NCBI GenBank assembly: GCA_026168455.1
Contig: CM047428.1
Span: 15,099,313 to 15,163,312 of the forward strand
DNA: 64,000 nucleotides
Reading direction: 5' to 3'
Source: Theocolax elegans
Taxonomy: Eukaryota; Arthropoda; Insecta; Hymenoptera; Cerocephalidae
Part shown: positions 21,926 through 35,700 of the stretch, one piece after another
How the letters are laid out: every line of letters begins with the position of its first letter
Numbering within the stretch: the first letter of the stretch is position 1
Notes under the pieces: model-generated
Told to the model about the DNA's origin: nothing
Seen by the model: the letters and a program-made list of their open reading frames with translations, nothing else
Databases searched by the model: none
Program-made: the position numbers and the translations under genes

Positions 21926-23004
21926 ATAAAAAAAATTCCGCAAACAAAATGTTTGACTTTGGTTATATATATACCATATATATAACTTTGAAATAAATTA
22001 TAACATTTTTACATTTTATTTAATTATAGTTCCTGTTTGTTCCCCTTTGTTGCACTTCCAACTATAGTCTATTGTAGGTGTATTGAAACATTCTTTTTGG
22101 GTGTTTTAGAATCCGGGTCGTGCGACACATGGAAGCAAAAATAATTAAAGTTGAATCATCACAGAATCATTTGATAATCGTTACATTGAAGTTGATTCCG
22201 TAAAATAGGAAATTTATTATTAGATAAGATTTGAGTAAGCTTTGCAAGGGTTGTGTTATCTTTTGTAACTTCAGAATATTAATATAAAATTCAATCAATT
22301 ATATATAGTGTCGCGGCTCGAACAATTATGCATGCGTGACAACTTTCCTTCTTTGTTAATCTTCTTAAACTTCTATTATGTAATGAGCCAACTTAAATCC
22401 TTCGAGGAACATCGCACTTAGAAGTTGGATTGACTGATTAACTACAGGCGGGAGTTTTTAAATGGCATATTCGTCCTGTGCATGTAATTCCCATTACAAA
22501 ATATAGATATGCTTGCGAACTTAGGTTAAGATTAGATTAAGAAAAATAAGCTCAAATATCTTGATGTGGTTAAAAATTACGAAAGAAAGAAAAATAAAAA
22601 ATAGCTAATTTTGGACATTTTTCGTTTTTTTTTCTATCTATAGTAATAAAAACAAAAATACAGCGTTAAAGGAAGAATAATCAAAAAGAATTTTTTGTTA
22701 TGAAAAAAATAATTAATAAAAAAATGTAATAAAATTTTGCATATTTTGTACTTTAAAAAGTTTAACTTTTTTTTAAATTTGATAGGTCAATTTTCCCGAC
22801 AGCATTCACGCCTCAACTTTCGATGGTAATCCTAATAATTTAGCAATTTCTTCCACGAATCTTAACACTTTAAACTTATATGGTCCAAAAAATCAATATT
22901 TTATTATATAAGCTTTAAAATTAATTGATAGGAAAGCTATAATACATATATTTCAGTCAATAAGCTTAAAATTAAATTAATGATTTAAATTATCAATATT
23001 AGAA

Positions 23005-23050
23005 TATTATGACACTGTTGTGGGACATGGTTTTCTACCTTTCCCGGGGT
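23005..23050. repeat. solo terminal repeat related to the 20.69-kb element
   Basis: tattatgacactgttgtggg followed by acatggttttctacctt matches the reverse complement of 20,770-20,806. No partner end was found nearby. Confidence 0.4.
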
Positions 23051-23339
23051 TGTTCACAGATGTAATCATTTATCTAAACTTTTTTATATATTTTTATTAC
23101 TTTAAAGAATATAAACCTGTAATTATATTATTTTTTTCACTTATTAATTGCTGGTTAGTCCTTAGCTAGTAAATGCCAAATAATCTGACGAACATAGCAC
23201 GTCGACTAGCCAGTCACTGCTCAACTCACTGCCCAGTTTGTCTTTCACTCGCTATGGACTACCCAAAAACTGCTGAACATTTTAACCAACAAAAATATAA
23301 GCACTAATAATAATAATACATTACAAAAACAAAAATTAA

Positions 23340-23880
23340 AAAAATGGGAGAAAACCGCACGCTTGACAAAGTAGTTATCACACTGTAAGGTTTACTTGTA
23401 CCAGAAAATTTTTTAACAGTTATAGATGCTCAAGTTAATTGCGACGTTATTAGTAAATGTAAAATGTAAGTTGATGCCAAAGTAAACATTGACAATTGAG
23501 TAATACAATTATTTCCTATGACAAGAAAGAATACTTTACAATTCCAACCAGAATAGGACGAGTAATTTACGCAAATGTAAAGAATTTAGAAGTCCAAATA
23601 TGGTGAGGTCCGCTAAAAAATAAAACTGGTAAAATATACGCATATTGCACAAAAACAGGAGCCAAATTGGTAAACATTGTGATTCCTACTATAACACTTT
23701 TTGCTTGCGACATGATAAGAACAGGAAGAAAATACGCTGTCGGTGAGAATGACAATAATAAAGTCAACAATAATAAAGTTGATGACTCTAAGTAAACAGA
23801 AAGCGGTACAAAAATATTATCTTGGAAATATTTAAAAAGAAGCAATAATGAAGTAAGATGGATAGATTAAAAACAATTAG
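23340..23880. pseudogene. unidentified decayed sequence, possibly an old transposon ORF
   Basis: The + strand shows protein-like stretches interrupted by stops (for example LLVPENFLTVIDAQVNCDV near 23,390-23,450, then several stops). The minus strand has an intact 92-residue hydrophobic frame at 23,567-23,845. I recognise neither. Composition is more balanced than the flanks, as in a decayed insertion. Confidence 0.2.
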
Positions 23881-24104
23881 AATTGGAACAATAATTCTTA
23901 GTTTTATTATTCGAATTTATGCAATTAATTAACGCATTTGACTAATCTGAATCGACAGAATTTTAACCATATTAATTACAAACCGACTGGTTTAGCTTTT
24001 AATTGATATTAACAACGGGATAATGCAATAAATGTTAATAAAGTTCGCGCGTCCTTTGAGCGACGTGTAGCTTATAACGACGATTCGAAGTTAAACAATG
24101 GAAA

Positions 24105-24185
24105 GGGATGGGCGCAGCGGTAACGTGCTCGATTTTGACGCGGAGGGTCCCAGGTTCGAATCCCGGTGTCGGATGATCCAAAGTT
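24105..24185 (+). repeat. tRNA-derived SINE-like fragment (pol III A/B boxes)
   Basis: An A-box-like gggcgcagcgg, a possible D arm (gcgc...gtgc), and a full B box GGTTCGAATCC at about 24,153-24,163, followed by a T run. The anticodon stem and acceptor stem do not pair, so this is not a functional tRNA. It looks like the head of a tRNA-derived SINE or a tRNA pseudogene. Confidence 0.45.
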
Positions 24186-24739
24186 TTTTTCATTAAAATA
24201 ATTTATTATTCAATTATATTTCAAATTAAATGTATGTAAATAATAATATATTTAAATAATTCTATGTATAAAATAAAAAAAAAGATGGCACGGGAGCCGT
24301 CCGAAAAATAAATTTTTCTTTCTTTCAGTCGCAATAAAAATTACTATACTGCTTTGTAAAAGTGAACTCGTTCTAAAAATTAGTGAACTGCAAGTTTGTC
24401 TCGATTTCAAGCAAGAATATAATCTTAGTTTTTATAGATTTTAATCATTAGCATACATATTAGTTACCAGAGCTTCATGTACACATCGTACTCAAGACAA
24501 TACCGCATAACGATGAAAGAAAAAGATTCAAATTCTGGCAATTCACAAAAATAAGAAAAATCAGAAACGCATATCGAACAGAAAAACTTATTTAGTGAGA
24601 AGATATTCAAATAAATAAAGAAAATAGTTCAAAAAAGAATAAAGAATATACAATCAAGAAATAAAAAAAATAATCTTAATTTTTGTAAAGTAACGAATAA
24701 TGTTTATAAGAATTATGGAAAAATAAATGTAGACCGGGG

Positions 24740-25720
24740 GCCTGATGACATATTTTATGAGTGCTTTTAAAATGTCTGCAACTGAAACCGCTTATATATA
24801 ATGTTGAAGATCAGCGAATATGAGTGGTCGCAAGTTCTGAACTTATGTATAACATATTTAAACAAATTTATTTGTTTACAAAAAAATTATAATATCAAAA
24901 GTAACTTTAAAATACATAAAATGTGTACAGTTTTAAAGTTTAATCGGAAAAAAGTTGGCGGAAACACATTTGCAGACGCACTGGAGGTGTAGCAACCCTT
25001 GCAGACGGGGTTGGAGTTTCAAATTTTTTCTGGTAATTACAAGTCATTTTATTATGTCTGCAATTGAATGTTATAATTTATTTTGATGATTTACCTGTTC
25101 AAAGAAAGTTGCAGACGACTTGAACGTGTTTTAGTACTTTTCTAAATATAGAAAGTTGAATTTTGACTTTAATTATTTTTAGTCATGTTAATACGTCTGC
25201 AATTAAGAGTTTCAGTGAATTTAGATGAAAAATTATCATAAATAATTTTGCACACGATTTAGAGGTGAAGTAAATCTTGCAGACGAGGTTATAGTAGCAA
25301 ATTTTTCTGTAGTATTTGAAAGTCATTTTATTTCGTCTGCAATTGAAGTTAATGATATAATTAAATGCAAATTTTGATGAAAAAATAATTGCAGACGCTT
25401 TGGATGTGCACAAGTAATTTATTTAAATTCATTAAGTTACAATATTATTTCGTATGCTTAAGTAGATTAACATAACTCTACATGCTAGAGTAATGATTAA
25501 GTTTGATTTGTGAATAATAAAAAAATTACTTGCAGACGGTTTTGATGATCACAAGTAATTTATTTATTTATTATTTCTCAACATCTTCTCAAAAAATTTT
25601 TCTCAAAATTTGATGTCATTCTATTTTGTCTACAATCAAAGGGAATGATTCATTTAAATGCGATACCTTTAAAGAAAATATTACAGACGGTTTTCATGTG
25701 CACAAATAATTTATTTAAAT
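24740..25720. repeat. degenerate ~140-bp tandem satellite with GCAGACG / CGTCTGC boxes
   Basis: GCAGACG (or one-base variants) recurs at 24972, 25111, 25250 (gcacacg), 25391, 25532 and about 25683, i.e. every 139-151 bases. A second GCAGACG occurs at 25001 and 25279 (two periods apart). The inverse box (t/c)gtctgc occurs at 24774, 25055, 25194 and 25334, and degenerate at 25451 and 25628. Between boxes the units share ggaggtgt/ggatgtgc-like, aagtcattttatttcgtctg and aatttatttaaat modules. Six to seven diverged monomers are visible. No coding potential. Confidence 0.7.
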
Positions 25721-28234
25721 AAATTAAATTGCATAAATAAAGTTTCAGAATTGAAACTTAAATTTTTAGTTTTGAATAATGAAAAATCTATGCATTTTAA
25801 TTTATTTAAATAAATTATTTGTTGTTTAAATAAATTTTTTTTAATTTATTTATTTTTTATTTAAAATTCTGTCAAAGTATTACATTATAACGTAAAATGA
25901 TGCAGTATACGTTTTTTACTGTAAAATTTGGAAGTGCAAAGCTATTTTAAGTATTGTATTTTAGGTGTGCAATATAAAATGTTATAAATAAATCCGTTGC
26001 GTTTTGAAACATTTATAATATAAAATTGAAAACTACTTGACGCGATATGACTCTTTTGATTGTGTAAAATTACTTTCAATATATCGTTACTTCAAATTCA
26101 TCTATTTTCCCGCGAAGAATCTTTGCTTGATTGGCGGCGCTATCTGACGAAACTTTTTTAAACTCGCGAGGCCTGGACTGCATATTTTGATTAGCTACGC
26201 CGGTAAGATGCATCAGTTTACGCTTTGAATATTATTATGTATAATTTTTTATTAATATTGAAATATACATTTAATTAAAATATTTTCTTGGTTACATTTT
26301 CATTTATAGCAACAATCAATGTGAATTGATTTTTATTGTCTCAATTATTAATATTATATACTTCAAGATAATAAATCTGTAAATTCTCTTAAGGATATTC
26401 CGTTTAATTTAAACCATTAAAATATATTTTATGCATCTAGAGAAAATTATTTATTTTACTATTTATATATAAATTTTTATATTTTATCTTAATTGAGCTT
26501 GTATTATAATTGGAAATAGAGTCATTAGTCGTGTATACGAAAACGGTCTTTTTAGGTTCACATTGTATACAAAAAAGAATTGTTGATTCATTCTTCTACT
26601 ACCCTATATAAATAGTTGATTTCCTCCAATTTTTATTACTCGAATGCACATTTCGTAGAAGCTAAATGAGTATTTCTGATAAAAAAGTGAAATATACCTT
26701 CATTTGCCAAGAACAACTCCTACGTTGTTTTGATAGCTCTGATGAATCGATTAAGTTATATTAAACCATTCGCGATATTTTAAAATACATCTATTATTAA
26801 ACTGTTTTTACAAATACTACATAAATTACATGAAAAACATTGGACTTTCTGTAATTTCGACCAAGTTAAATTAAGTGTTTTACAAATGATTGGGAAAAAT
26901 TATACTCGACGATAAATAAGAAGGCGATCGATTATTTCGAAAGAAAATAAGTCATTGATTTTACGGTGTCAGATTCCATTTATATACCTCCTTGAATTGG
27001 TCGGCATTTCAATCGCTATTATTCCCAACGACAACTCATGACTCTGTCATCACTTGTTCCATAAAAATTCACAATCGTTCGTCTTCTAATAAATCGTTGT
27101 GATCTACCTGATGCTAAATCGTTCGTTTTCTTTTCACTCGTCACAACAATCGGCATCGGCTTATGCGATATTTTCAAATGTTGCAAGCTTGTATAGGTAT
27201 ATAGTTCAGAAATGAGGACGTGTCTAATAATTTATATTTTTCCATTAAATGTTACGTCGTGAAAATTTACTTTTTATTTTAACATGCAGATATATTGGAG
27301 ACAATATTAAATCGTAAATTAAACGTCGAATGAAAGTAATCCTTGAAGCATAATTACGTTTTATTAAAATACTGAATTAAATTTTATTATTTTCAATATT
27401 TTGCAAAATTAAATTAAATTTTCTGCTTACAGATATACGTATTCGTTTTGATTAAATTACTCGAAATATTTGGTATTAATTATTGTAATAAAAATCTTTA
27501 CGTATTTTAATATTTTTAATGAGAACGAGAGATAAAAAAATGTATTTATTCAGTGGAGTATATAGTTGAATGAATCAAAACTATCGCATGAAAATTCCAA
27601 GAGATTGAAAGTTTTATAGGTAACTATAAACTATACTTCAGAGTAAAAGTTTAAACGTAAATTCAATTTTAAATTGGAGGAAAATTATTTAAAAGTGGTG
27701 TCCTACTGTTAGGTACATTTTACGATGGATTAACATTTGACGAGTGTCTTGCTTCTTTTTTAATTTATAATTTATGTAATTATAAATACTTGACATTTTA
27801 TAAAAAATAAATACAATTTTCTGGATTAAAATTAAATAAACGTAGGTATGAACAATGTTAAATATAATAATAGTGTATACTAGTATATCAATGGTATAAT
27901 AACATAAAAAAATTCAGTATTTTTTATAAATAATTTATTTTAGGGTTACTTATACAAAAAAGGAAGCATTTAAAATGTATGTAAAATGAGTTTATCATCG
28001 TGAAAATATTTGTATTTATTACATCTTTTATCCAACATAATTTTTGGAAGGAAATCAAAATGTTTAATGTCTTATAAGATTGCTTAATAATTAATAATTA
28101 TTGCTTTACTATAAAAATTTAAAAGTAAATACAATTTTCAAAGTTTCTTAAGTGTAACACAAAAATAATTATTTATCAGTAGTGCGATCAGTAAAATTGG
28201 ATTTTACTACCTGTTGGTGTAAATTATTAATATT

Positions 28235-28295
28235 GTTTGATTCCCGGTCCTGACCGATTGATACAAGCACCACTGGGGAATGTCTTTCTTAACAA
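28235..28295 (+). repeat. SINE-like fragment, same family as 44.9 kb
   Basis: tttgattcccggtcctgacc, then gattgatacaagcaccactg and gggaatg, matches ttcgattcccggtctctgcc, gattggtacgcaagtactag and gggaatg at 44,940-44,988. Only the part from the B box onward is preserved here. Confidence 0.55.
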
Positions 28296-29049
28296 AAACA
28301 TATAGAGTTATTTTTTTCAATCTATTATGTTCTATTATAATTTACACATATTTAATAAATATTTAATGATTAATATTAATAATACATTTATGTGCATAAT
28401 GTACTATGCTAATTACCCAGTATACCATATAAGCTAAATAGGGCTTGGTGAAGGGTCTCTTAATTTTGTAAATGGTCAATATAATGATTATTTTGAAATA
28501 AAATATTGTATTTATTGATGCATATGAGTTATTACAGAGCTATTTGGAACTCTATACTTATATGTGGTAATTATCAGATCTGTGATTACTCGTAATGTGA
28601 CGAGCATGCAATTCAAAGATCCTGGGACCTGGGTATACAGAATGATTTTTAGAAGTTGATATAACCTCTGTCGCCTGATAAATATTAACAATCATCGCCA
28701 AGCAAACAGTATCCACTGGTTATAGCACGTAAATGGAGGCATAAAGAGCAAAGTTAAAAAATAATAATATGAAAGATGGTAATTGTAAAACACAGTATTG
28801 GTGAGTAAAAACAACGTTAAAATTCTGTGAATCCCATGCACACGTAGCGAGAGAGAGAGGGAGAGGGAGAGTTGTACTGCACATACTATTTGTAAGGAAA
28901 AAATAAAATAAAGAATTTTAAGAAGAAAAGTAACGACTCTTCCGTATGTTATCCGAGATGCGCAAGGTGTTAAGTTCACCAATTGGAGGAGTGTGCATAC
29001 AGCGTATAGGAGAACTGGCATATACCCTTGAGATATCTTAGCTCGCGGG

Positions 29050-29300
29050 TATACAAAAGCCGAGGAACGATAGTATATATACAGAGGGTCCAGTTCGAAG
29101 GTGAGATGGGGGCCTATTGCGCGAAGCCCGTGGCGCAAAGTAAAAACTTGGCTTTACGAGGGGGCAGCGCAGACTCGGAAGGGCGAGCGTAAAATGGGAA
29201 TTTATGGGCGGTCGAGGCGCGGAGCCGAAAATATATTGACAGTTTACGAGGATAGGGATATGCCGGTTTTGCTGTATTCGTTTCGCTTGTATACGCTTTA
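29050..29300. other. GC-richer patch in shakB intron
   Basis: High-complexity sequence (ggcctattgcgcgaagcccg) with open frames on both strands but no recognised domain. It may be a regulatory element or noncoding exon. A short GA tract lies at about 28,850-28,871. Confidence 0.3.
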
Positions 29301-30719
29301 CGGCGCATCGCGAACTTTATCGAAAACCCATTTTCTTTTTCTCACTGTACCTCTTATACGCGCGACAAGTGCTCCTTTTCAATAGGTATATCTCTTATTT
29401 TTCATAAAGTAACCGTTTACTTCGTGTCGAAATATTTCTTTTCGTTACGAATTATGTTTCTCGTTACAAATGTCAACATTTTTCTTTTCGTTTCGCAAAT
29501 CGGGCGTGCATAAGCAGTCGCGAATTTCGGATTGTTTTGTTTTTATATATATGCAGTCGACTCGGACGAAATTAGAAGTCTATATACGTAAACGGAGATG
29601 AAAAGAAGCAAGGAAAAGTTGCGGGAACGTCTAAGAAGAGGTGGATGAACGAACGCGGGAGGATAAGGAGAGTGAAAAATTGAACCGTCCGCGCAAAAAG
29701 GAGGAACGAAATGAGAAAAGAGAGACAAAGAGAACGCAGAGGAAAATGGACAGTAACAAAGTTAGACACATTGCTTGAAGGATAGAACGAAACAAAGGAG
29801 GGACTACCCACCCGGAGGAAGAAGAATATAAATTTCGCTGATTTTCGCACTTTTCGACGTTTTAAACTTGTAAACGTTTTAATGGACATTCTTGACAAAA
29901 ACATTATTTTTATCCGAGAGAATATGGAATCTTGGTTATTATTCTTTCGAAAACTTATTACATTCAATGTGATTAATCGTACAGTGCTATTTTAAAAAGA
30001 GATGCAATTTTCTTTTTAAAAAACTTTTCATGATCGTTATACTGAGATTTTGTTAGAAATATTTGAAGCAGGTTCTCTAACAATTTCTGTACAAATCAGC
30101 TAAACCTTTTGTAAAAGACGTCTATAAAAATAATATCTTAAATTTTATTGGCACGTGTCACTCAATGCAGAAAAAGAAAAAAAAATAAAATTTAATCTTT
30201 GAGAAAGAAGAAGAAAGATGAGCCAAAAAAATAAAGTTATGTGTCCTCGCTTCCGAGCCATAGTAAAGTTGGATTTATGTTTTTACTTCGTCTCGATGGC
30301 GGGTATCGCGTGTCCCCAGGGAAAAGAATCACAATGCGCTTTCCTATCTAACTTTTATACCAATCTGAAAAACATCATTCGCAATCTCGACATTTTCAGG
30401 GTAGACGTATACTGTGTAATCAGAAAACTAATTGTCAGTTAAAATAGTATTTTTAAAATGAAAAATTATATACGATATTTTTTGCAGATTCTTTTTTAGG
30501 TGCATGTTATTCGTATTAATTGTTCGTGAAAAAAGTATTTTCGGGGAAAAAGTGGTGAGTGAGAAACAGGTATGTAGCTGGAAAGAAATTTTTGTTGAGT
30601 CATCGAATAATAAATGGATCCTACAGAATTTTCGAAGCAAGTACAAGAACTTGGAAAATTTAATTATTTTAGTACAAGTGAGTAATTTGATATTTGTAAA
30701 AATTTAATTCGTCATAATG

Positions 30720-30937
30720 TACACGGAGTGAAAAAAATTGCAATGATTACTATACACGACTATAGTAAGTCAGAAACGATGAAAAATTTTTGACTTACTA
30801 CTTGTAATTCACAGCACTGAATACTAATATATCAAGTAACGAGTACATTTTTTCTTTCTTTTTGCATCATATGGTTCCCAATTACTTGACATGTGTATTA
30901 ATCAGCGGGATAGTAATCATTTTTTTCTCTCCGTGTA
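30720..30937. mobile_element. MITE with TACACGGAG-type inverted termini, copy 1
   Basis: The left end tacacggagtgaaaaaaatt, then gcaatgattactat, is the inverse of the right end (atagtaatcatttttttctc, then tccgtgta). Element length is 218 bases. An internal hairpin gtaagtca...tgacttac lies at about 30,766-30,802. No coding frame. Confidence 0.65.
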
Positions 30938-31365
30938 GAAAAATGATTCGAAATAACAAAATTAAAAAGAAAAACTAAACAATTCGTAAAATTTCACTTT
31001 TAAAGTTTTCTACGCGAGGTGCAAAGATAGTAAAATATGTTCAATAAACTATTCATTCACTGTAGGTATATACACATCTAAACTCGAAGTGACTAAACCA
31101 CACGAATTAAAAATTTTAGCCTAAACATTTCCCTAATCAGAGTTAGCGACGTAATTTAGCATAATCCACATTTTTGTTTACGCTCGTTCTAAAAGCTCCT
31201 CTATCGCAAATGAGGATGCATTTAGGACGAAAAGCTTCGAGATGAAAGTCGGTATCTCGTTAGTTTCTTCTTGTCGGTCGTTTGATATCTGAATCGCGTA
31301 ACTTTAGATTTGGAGCGCTTTCAAAAAGATATCGTGCAAGTAAACTACATAATTTCTATTCTTTT

Positions 31366-31383
31366 ATATATATATATATATAT
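31366..31383. repeat. (TA)n microsatellite
   Basis: Short TA run. Confidence 0.85.
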
Positions 31384-34300
31384 GCGAGAAAACTACCCGC
31401 ATGTATACATGTAAATGCACTGATAAACCGCGAGCGACAGATATCGCCCTTCTCTTCTTGTATGAATTTATCGGAAAATTTTTTGCTCAGCGACTCGTCG
31501 AATTTCTAAATCCTAAGTTTTTTTGCACGAATCAACGTGCTTAACTGGAATAGTTATGGTTGCAGTATATTTTTACGAGTGCGATTCATGTGTTATAATG
31601 TATACAGCCGATATATTTAATATGCATACTTTAGTACATTGGGTGGTATTTTTCAAAGTAAAATTTTTATTTGTTTGTTATTATTTACCTATTATATTAA
31701 TTATAACATCGTATAGTTTTATGTAAATTGTTACAACATAAATGTCACTAGTGTTTTGGTTTTTGTAGCGCACATATATTTCACTTTATTTTATTCTGCA
31801 CATACCTATAATAGAATAAAATATTTTAAGAAGATTTGTAAGTTTTATTATTTATAATAATTTAATTATTTCAAAAACTGTAGAGCGAACAGTGTTGCAA
31901 TTTGATGCTGACTATTATCAATAAATAATAAAAATATACCGATAATTAATTTATTATTCGTAATATATTATAAGTAAAGTAAAATATTAAAATTCTTTAA
32001 TATTTAATGAGGTACCGTTCGAAGTATAATAAATTCTAGAACCACTGTTTGCATTATTTCTGCTTTTAATAAAAATTGTTTTCACACAAGGGTGCACATA
32101 ATCGTATAATATTTTGCTTTTGTTGTGCGACTTATTGGATTACTCAATAGTTTAAGACGATTAATGCTGACTGAGCGTTTAATGTTTTACTGATTCAATC
32201 AATAAATTTAATTTTAATGCATCTATATTTATTTAAATCGCATATATTCGTTTTTTATTATTGATATCGGTGAAATAATTTACTAATTGGTATAGTAATC
32301 GCGCGCACTTACCGAGACAAGAAAATAGACATTCCATTGATTCTCATTTTATATAAACGCGATTTAAAATTTTAACGAATTCTCGAGTTTTGATGATTGT
32401 TTACGTGAATTTATAATTTTTGGGCCATTGGAAAGAAAGGTAAATAATGAAGGTTATTTTTAGACTTGTGAAAGAAAAAAACAATTACATGGGCAATCGC
32501 CATTCTTCGAGAATGTTTACGCGTAGATCGATTGCGATTGGTTGTTATACATTTGGTATAGGTATATTTTAAATTTTTTTATCAAACCACTTGTCATGAA
32601 ATGCCGTAGATATATACAATAAAAAGAAATTGATGTACACGTGATGATGAATGATAAATTTACAATCGTTCCGTGATATATCATGAAAATGCATCTCGAT
32701 AACGATCGCCATTGAGTCAGTTGTAACGAATAAAAACTAGCCCGTAAGTGCATTAAGGTGAAAAAAATCGTTAAAATAAAAAAGAAAGTTTTGGAACAAA
32801 AAAGCCAGGTGAATGAAATGAAAGAAATACGAAATTCACGCGATATATATAAATACACACGCATACGTATATTCGAAGAGGTTAAAGCACTCACTCTCTC
32901 ATCGCGAATGAAATGAATGATAGGTGTACAGGTGAATGGATTATCGAGGGATTAAGATCAGCGAAGCCAATACGCGGATGTGTATAGAAGAAAGGCCAGT
33001 GCTCTTCGGGCATTCGCGACATGCCATCCACAATTTCATCATTCGCACAATACCTACTTTTTTTTTATACATCTATACATAAACCGATCGATATTTATTG
33101 GCTTTTTAATACACGATTTCCTTAATTTGTAAGGTATTAGCTATTAGTGCGCGTGTGCGGTCAGTTTAAGTTTTTTTAAAGTGTTTATTACATAGGAGAC
33201 ACCGGTTAATAATAAACGATCGTAACAAGGAAGCAGAAGGAATCGGCGTAGTTTTGTAACATATCTCTCTTAAACGCATTTTACGCGATATTAATTTGAA
33301 AGCGATATTGCGCACGAGTGCGTTAAACGTACGAATATATATATATATGTATATGCTGATGTATACATTTATAGTCGTAAAAACAAGTGAAACTTGGTTA
33401 CTCAATCATGCAAAACCACCGCATCGATCGTCGTAAAAGATTCAAGAATTTTCTACTCTTCGTGTTCCCACGAGTAAACCATGTGAGGTGTATGACTTTT
33501 TCATGCATTTGTTCTTCTCGTATGTAGATCGACACACGCTGCACGCACACACGTGTATGCGTACGCATATATAGGCATATATATATACCAGTATAAATTT
33601 GATTGTTTACACACGAAATCACGTATTCGCGTGACAGAATAAAAATTACAAGTTCCTCCGGATTACAAAAATAATCATTATTTTTGTACACGTGAGTTAT
33701 TAGTGTCGAATTTTCATTGGTAAACATCCATTAAAAAGAAATGGTACAGCTTTAAGACCGTACAGTTTATCTCGTTTATCTATACGGTAAATAATAGGAA
33801 ATTGTAAAAGAGGAAAAAAAAGGAGAAATAGAAAAAAGAAGTGTCCGCGATGGATTGGGTAATAGTGTCAAATCAACATAGTTCCGAAAACTAAAAGAAG
33901 TGGAATGAGAGAACCCACGGAATCTGTGTAGCGTAGCGTCAGTTGGAATAAATCATGTGCGATCACGTGCCGAATATAACACCTAAAACCCAAAATTAAC
34001 CCATAAATCAGCCAATCAAGAGCCACAGAACCGATACTCTGTCGTTTAGTAGCAGGAAAAACTCTGGTTCTTACCATTGTCTGTATATTCATACACATCT
34101 ATATACATAACACATTTTCAACGTTTTCCGTCAATTTTGTGAGATTGGAAAAATCGTGGACAGTACATATTTATTGATTATTCATTAATTACTCGATTGT
34201 AATGAAAATTGCTTAAATACCAATCAATTTTTTTATGCATTTTGTTCTCCTTTGTAATTAAAAGGGAACAAAATTATACATTCGTAATATGCCAATAGTT

Positions 34301-35079
34301 TTATATTTCTGTGTAGATCAATATTTATCGTACGCTATAATAACAATGGATTTAAATTTGTAAAAATTCACTCTAAACTGCGGCTAAATGTAATTAATAT
34401 ATGTAGACATATTTGATTTATTTTAAGAGTTAATAAAAATAAACATTTCAAATGAATTTCTGAAGTTGGATTAGTAATGTGGAACATTGTACCTATATAT
34501 AGCGATGTAGAAGCAGTAATGAACCATATATGATCGAATATACATAAGTGTGCAGATACGTAAAAGCTCATTCATACGTGAAAACTGATAAAACTTTTGA
34601 TTTAACGTGTGCGTATAGTGTTATAGTTCACGAGTACATATTTTATACTTGCGTCACTCAAAAATAATAAAAAAAAGTTCTATTTTTTACCTTGGGTTTC
34701 ACGATCACTCTCACTGTATCATAGGATTACTAATTTTACATAAAATTAAGTTTCCTGAAATTATGATTCATCGGTCACTAATAAAAATATTTAAATGAAA
34801 ACTAAACGTGCGTACAATATATATTGTACATTGCGACGTGTACGATGATTCGTACGTAAAAGTAAAAGAATCTTAGCGATCGTAAAAGTTGACGAAGAAA
34901 TCATCGCACGTCAATGATCCATAAAGTAAGTATAATAGAACTGTGTAAAGTAAAAGGAAGGGGTATTGAAACGAAAAAGGTAGCCAATGGAGGAAAAGGT
35001 GATGTAGGGAAGAATAACGGATGTAGAGAAGAGTCAATCGTCGGGTCTTGTCAAAGCTATCCATCTTAAAATGTGGGCG

Positions 35080-35399
35080 CACTCCTCGCCGTCAATCAGA
35101 AAGATGCGAAACCCGAGCGATCGCGCGAGTGCATCACCCTGGTTGGCCGTCCGAGCCGGGGTATATAGGTATACAACCGCCGAAAATCTCTCTTTCTCCG
35201 GTACATAAGTATATATGTGTATAACTCTATATATACATATATATAGAGTTAGACGAGTTCCCGAGCGCGTGTCCGTCGGGCATTCGCGACTGTCAAAACG
35301 GCCATCATCGCTCGGTAGCTCCCTACTCCGGAAAGCCTAATATAAAACACGCTCCCGTTCGCCGTCACGTTTCGCCCGCAAGCTCGACGCATTGCGTTA

Positions 35400-35435
<36 letters not shown>

Positions 35436-35700
35436 TTCTCTCTCTTGGTCGGATCGTATCTATTCCTGGAGCAGCACACCCTGAGACTCTGAGCTCGCGG
35501 AGGAGGCGGTAGTCGCCCGCCGCGGCCGTCCGTGCGTATACCGTCGCCGATTTTTTAACCGAAAGCTAATCACGACGTTTTTTTTTCTCCTATACACGTA
35601 CGCATCGCGGTAGTGACATGTGCTGCTCGATATGCCAATACGCTCGGAACCTTTGTTATATCCTTGTTGCTCTCTCAACTCGTCCCTAACACCTCCGGTG
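35080..35700. promoter_or_regulatory. GC-rich island with CT/GA tract, candidate promoter or enhancer
   Basis: About 600 bases of CpG-rich, high-complexity DNA inside the long intron. It contains TATA-like boxes (gtatatagg near 35161, tataaaac near 35341) and a (CT)n tract at 35404-35432, the kind of sequence bound by GAGA factor. Frames on the minus strand are low-complexity. It could be an additional promoter of shakB or of an unannotated noncoding RNA; strand undetermined. Confidence 0.35.
35404..35432. repeat. (CT)n microsatellite
   Basis: About 14 CT units within a GC-rich island. Confidence 0.9.

Noticed and set aside
24105..24185. Functional tRNA gene
   Set aside because: B box and D arm look right, but the anticodon stem and acceptor stem do not pair; kept as SINE/tRNA pseudogene.
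24740..25720. CRISPR-like array
   Set aside because: The repeated units are about 140 bp, diverged and contain internal inverse boxes; this is a eukaryotic satellite, not a CRISPR.
29101..29385. 94-residue + strand frame
   Set aside because: Both strands open, no domain or splice context; noted only as a GC-rich patch.
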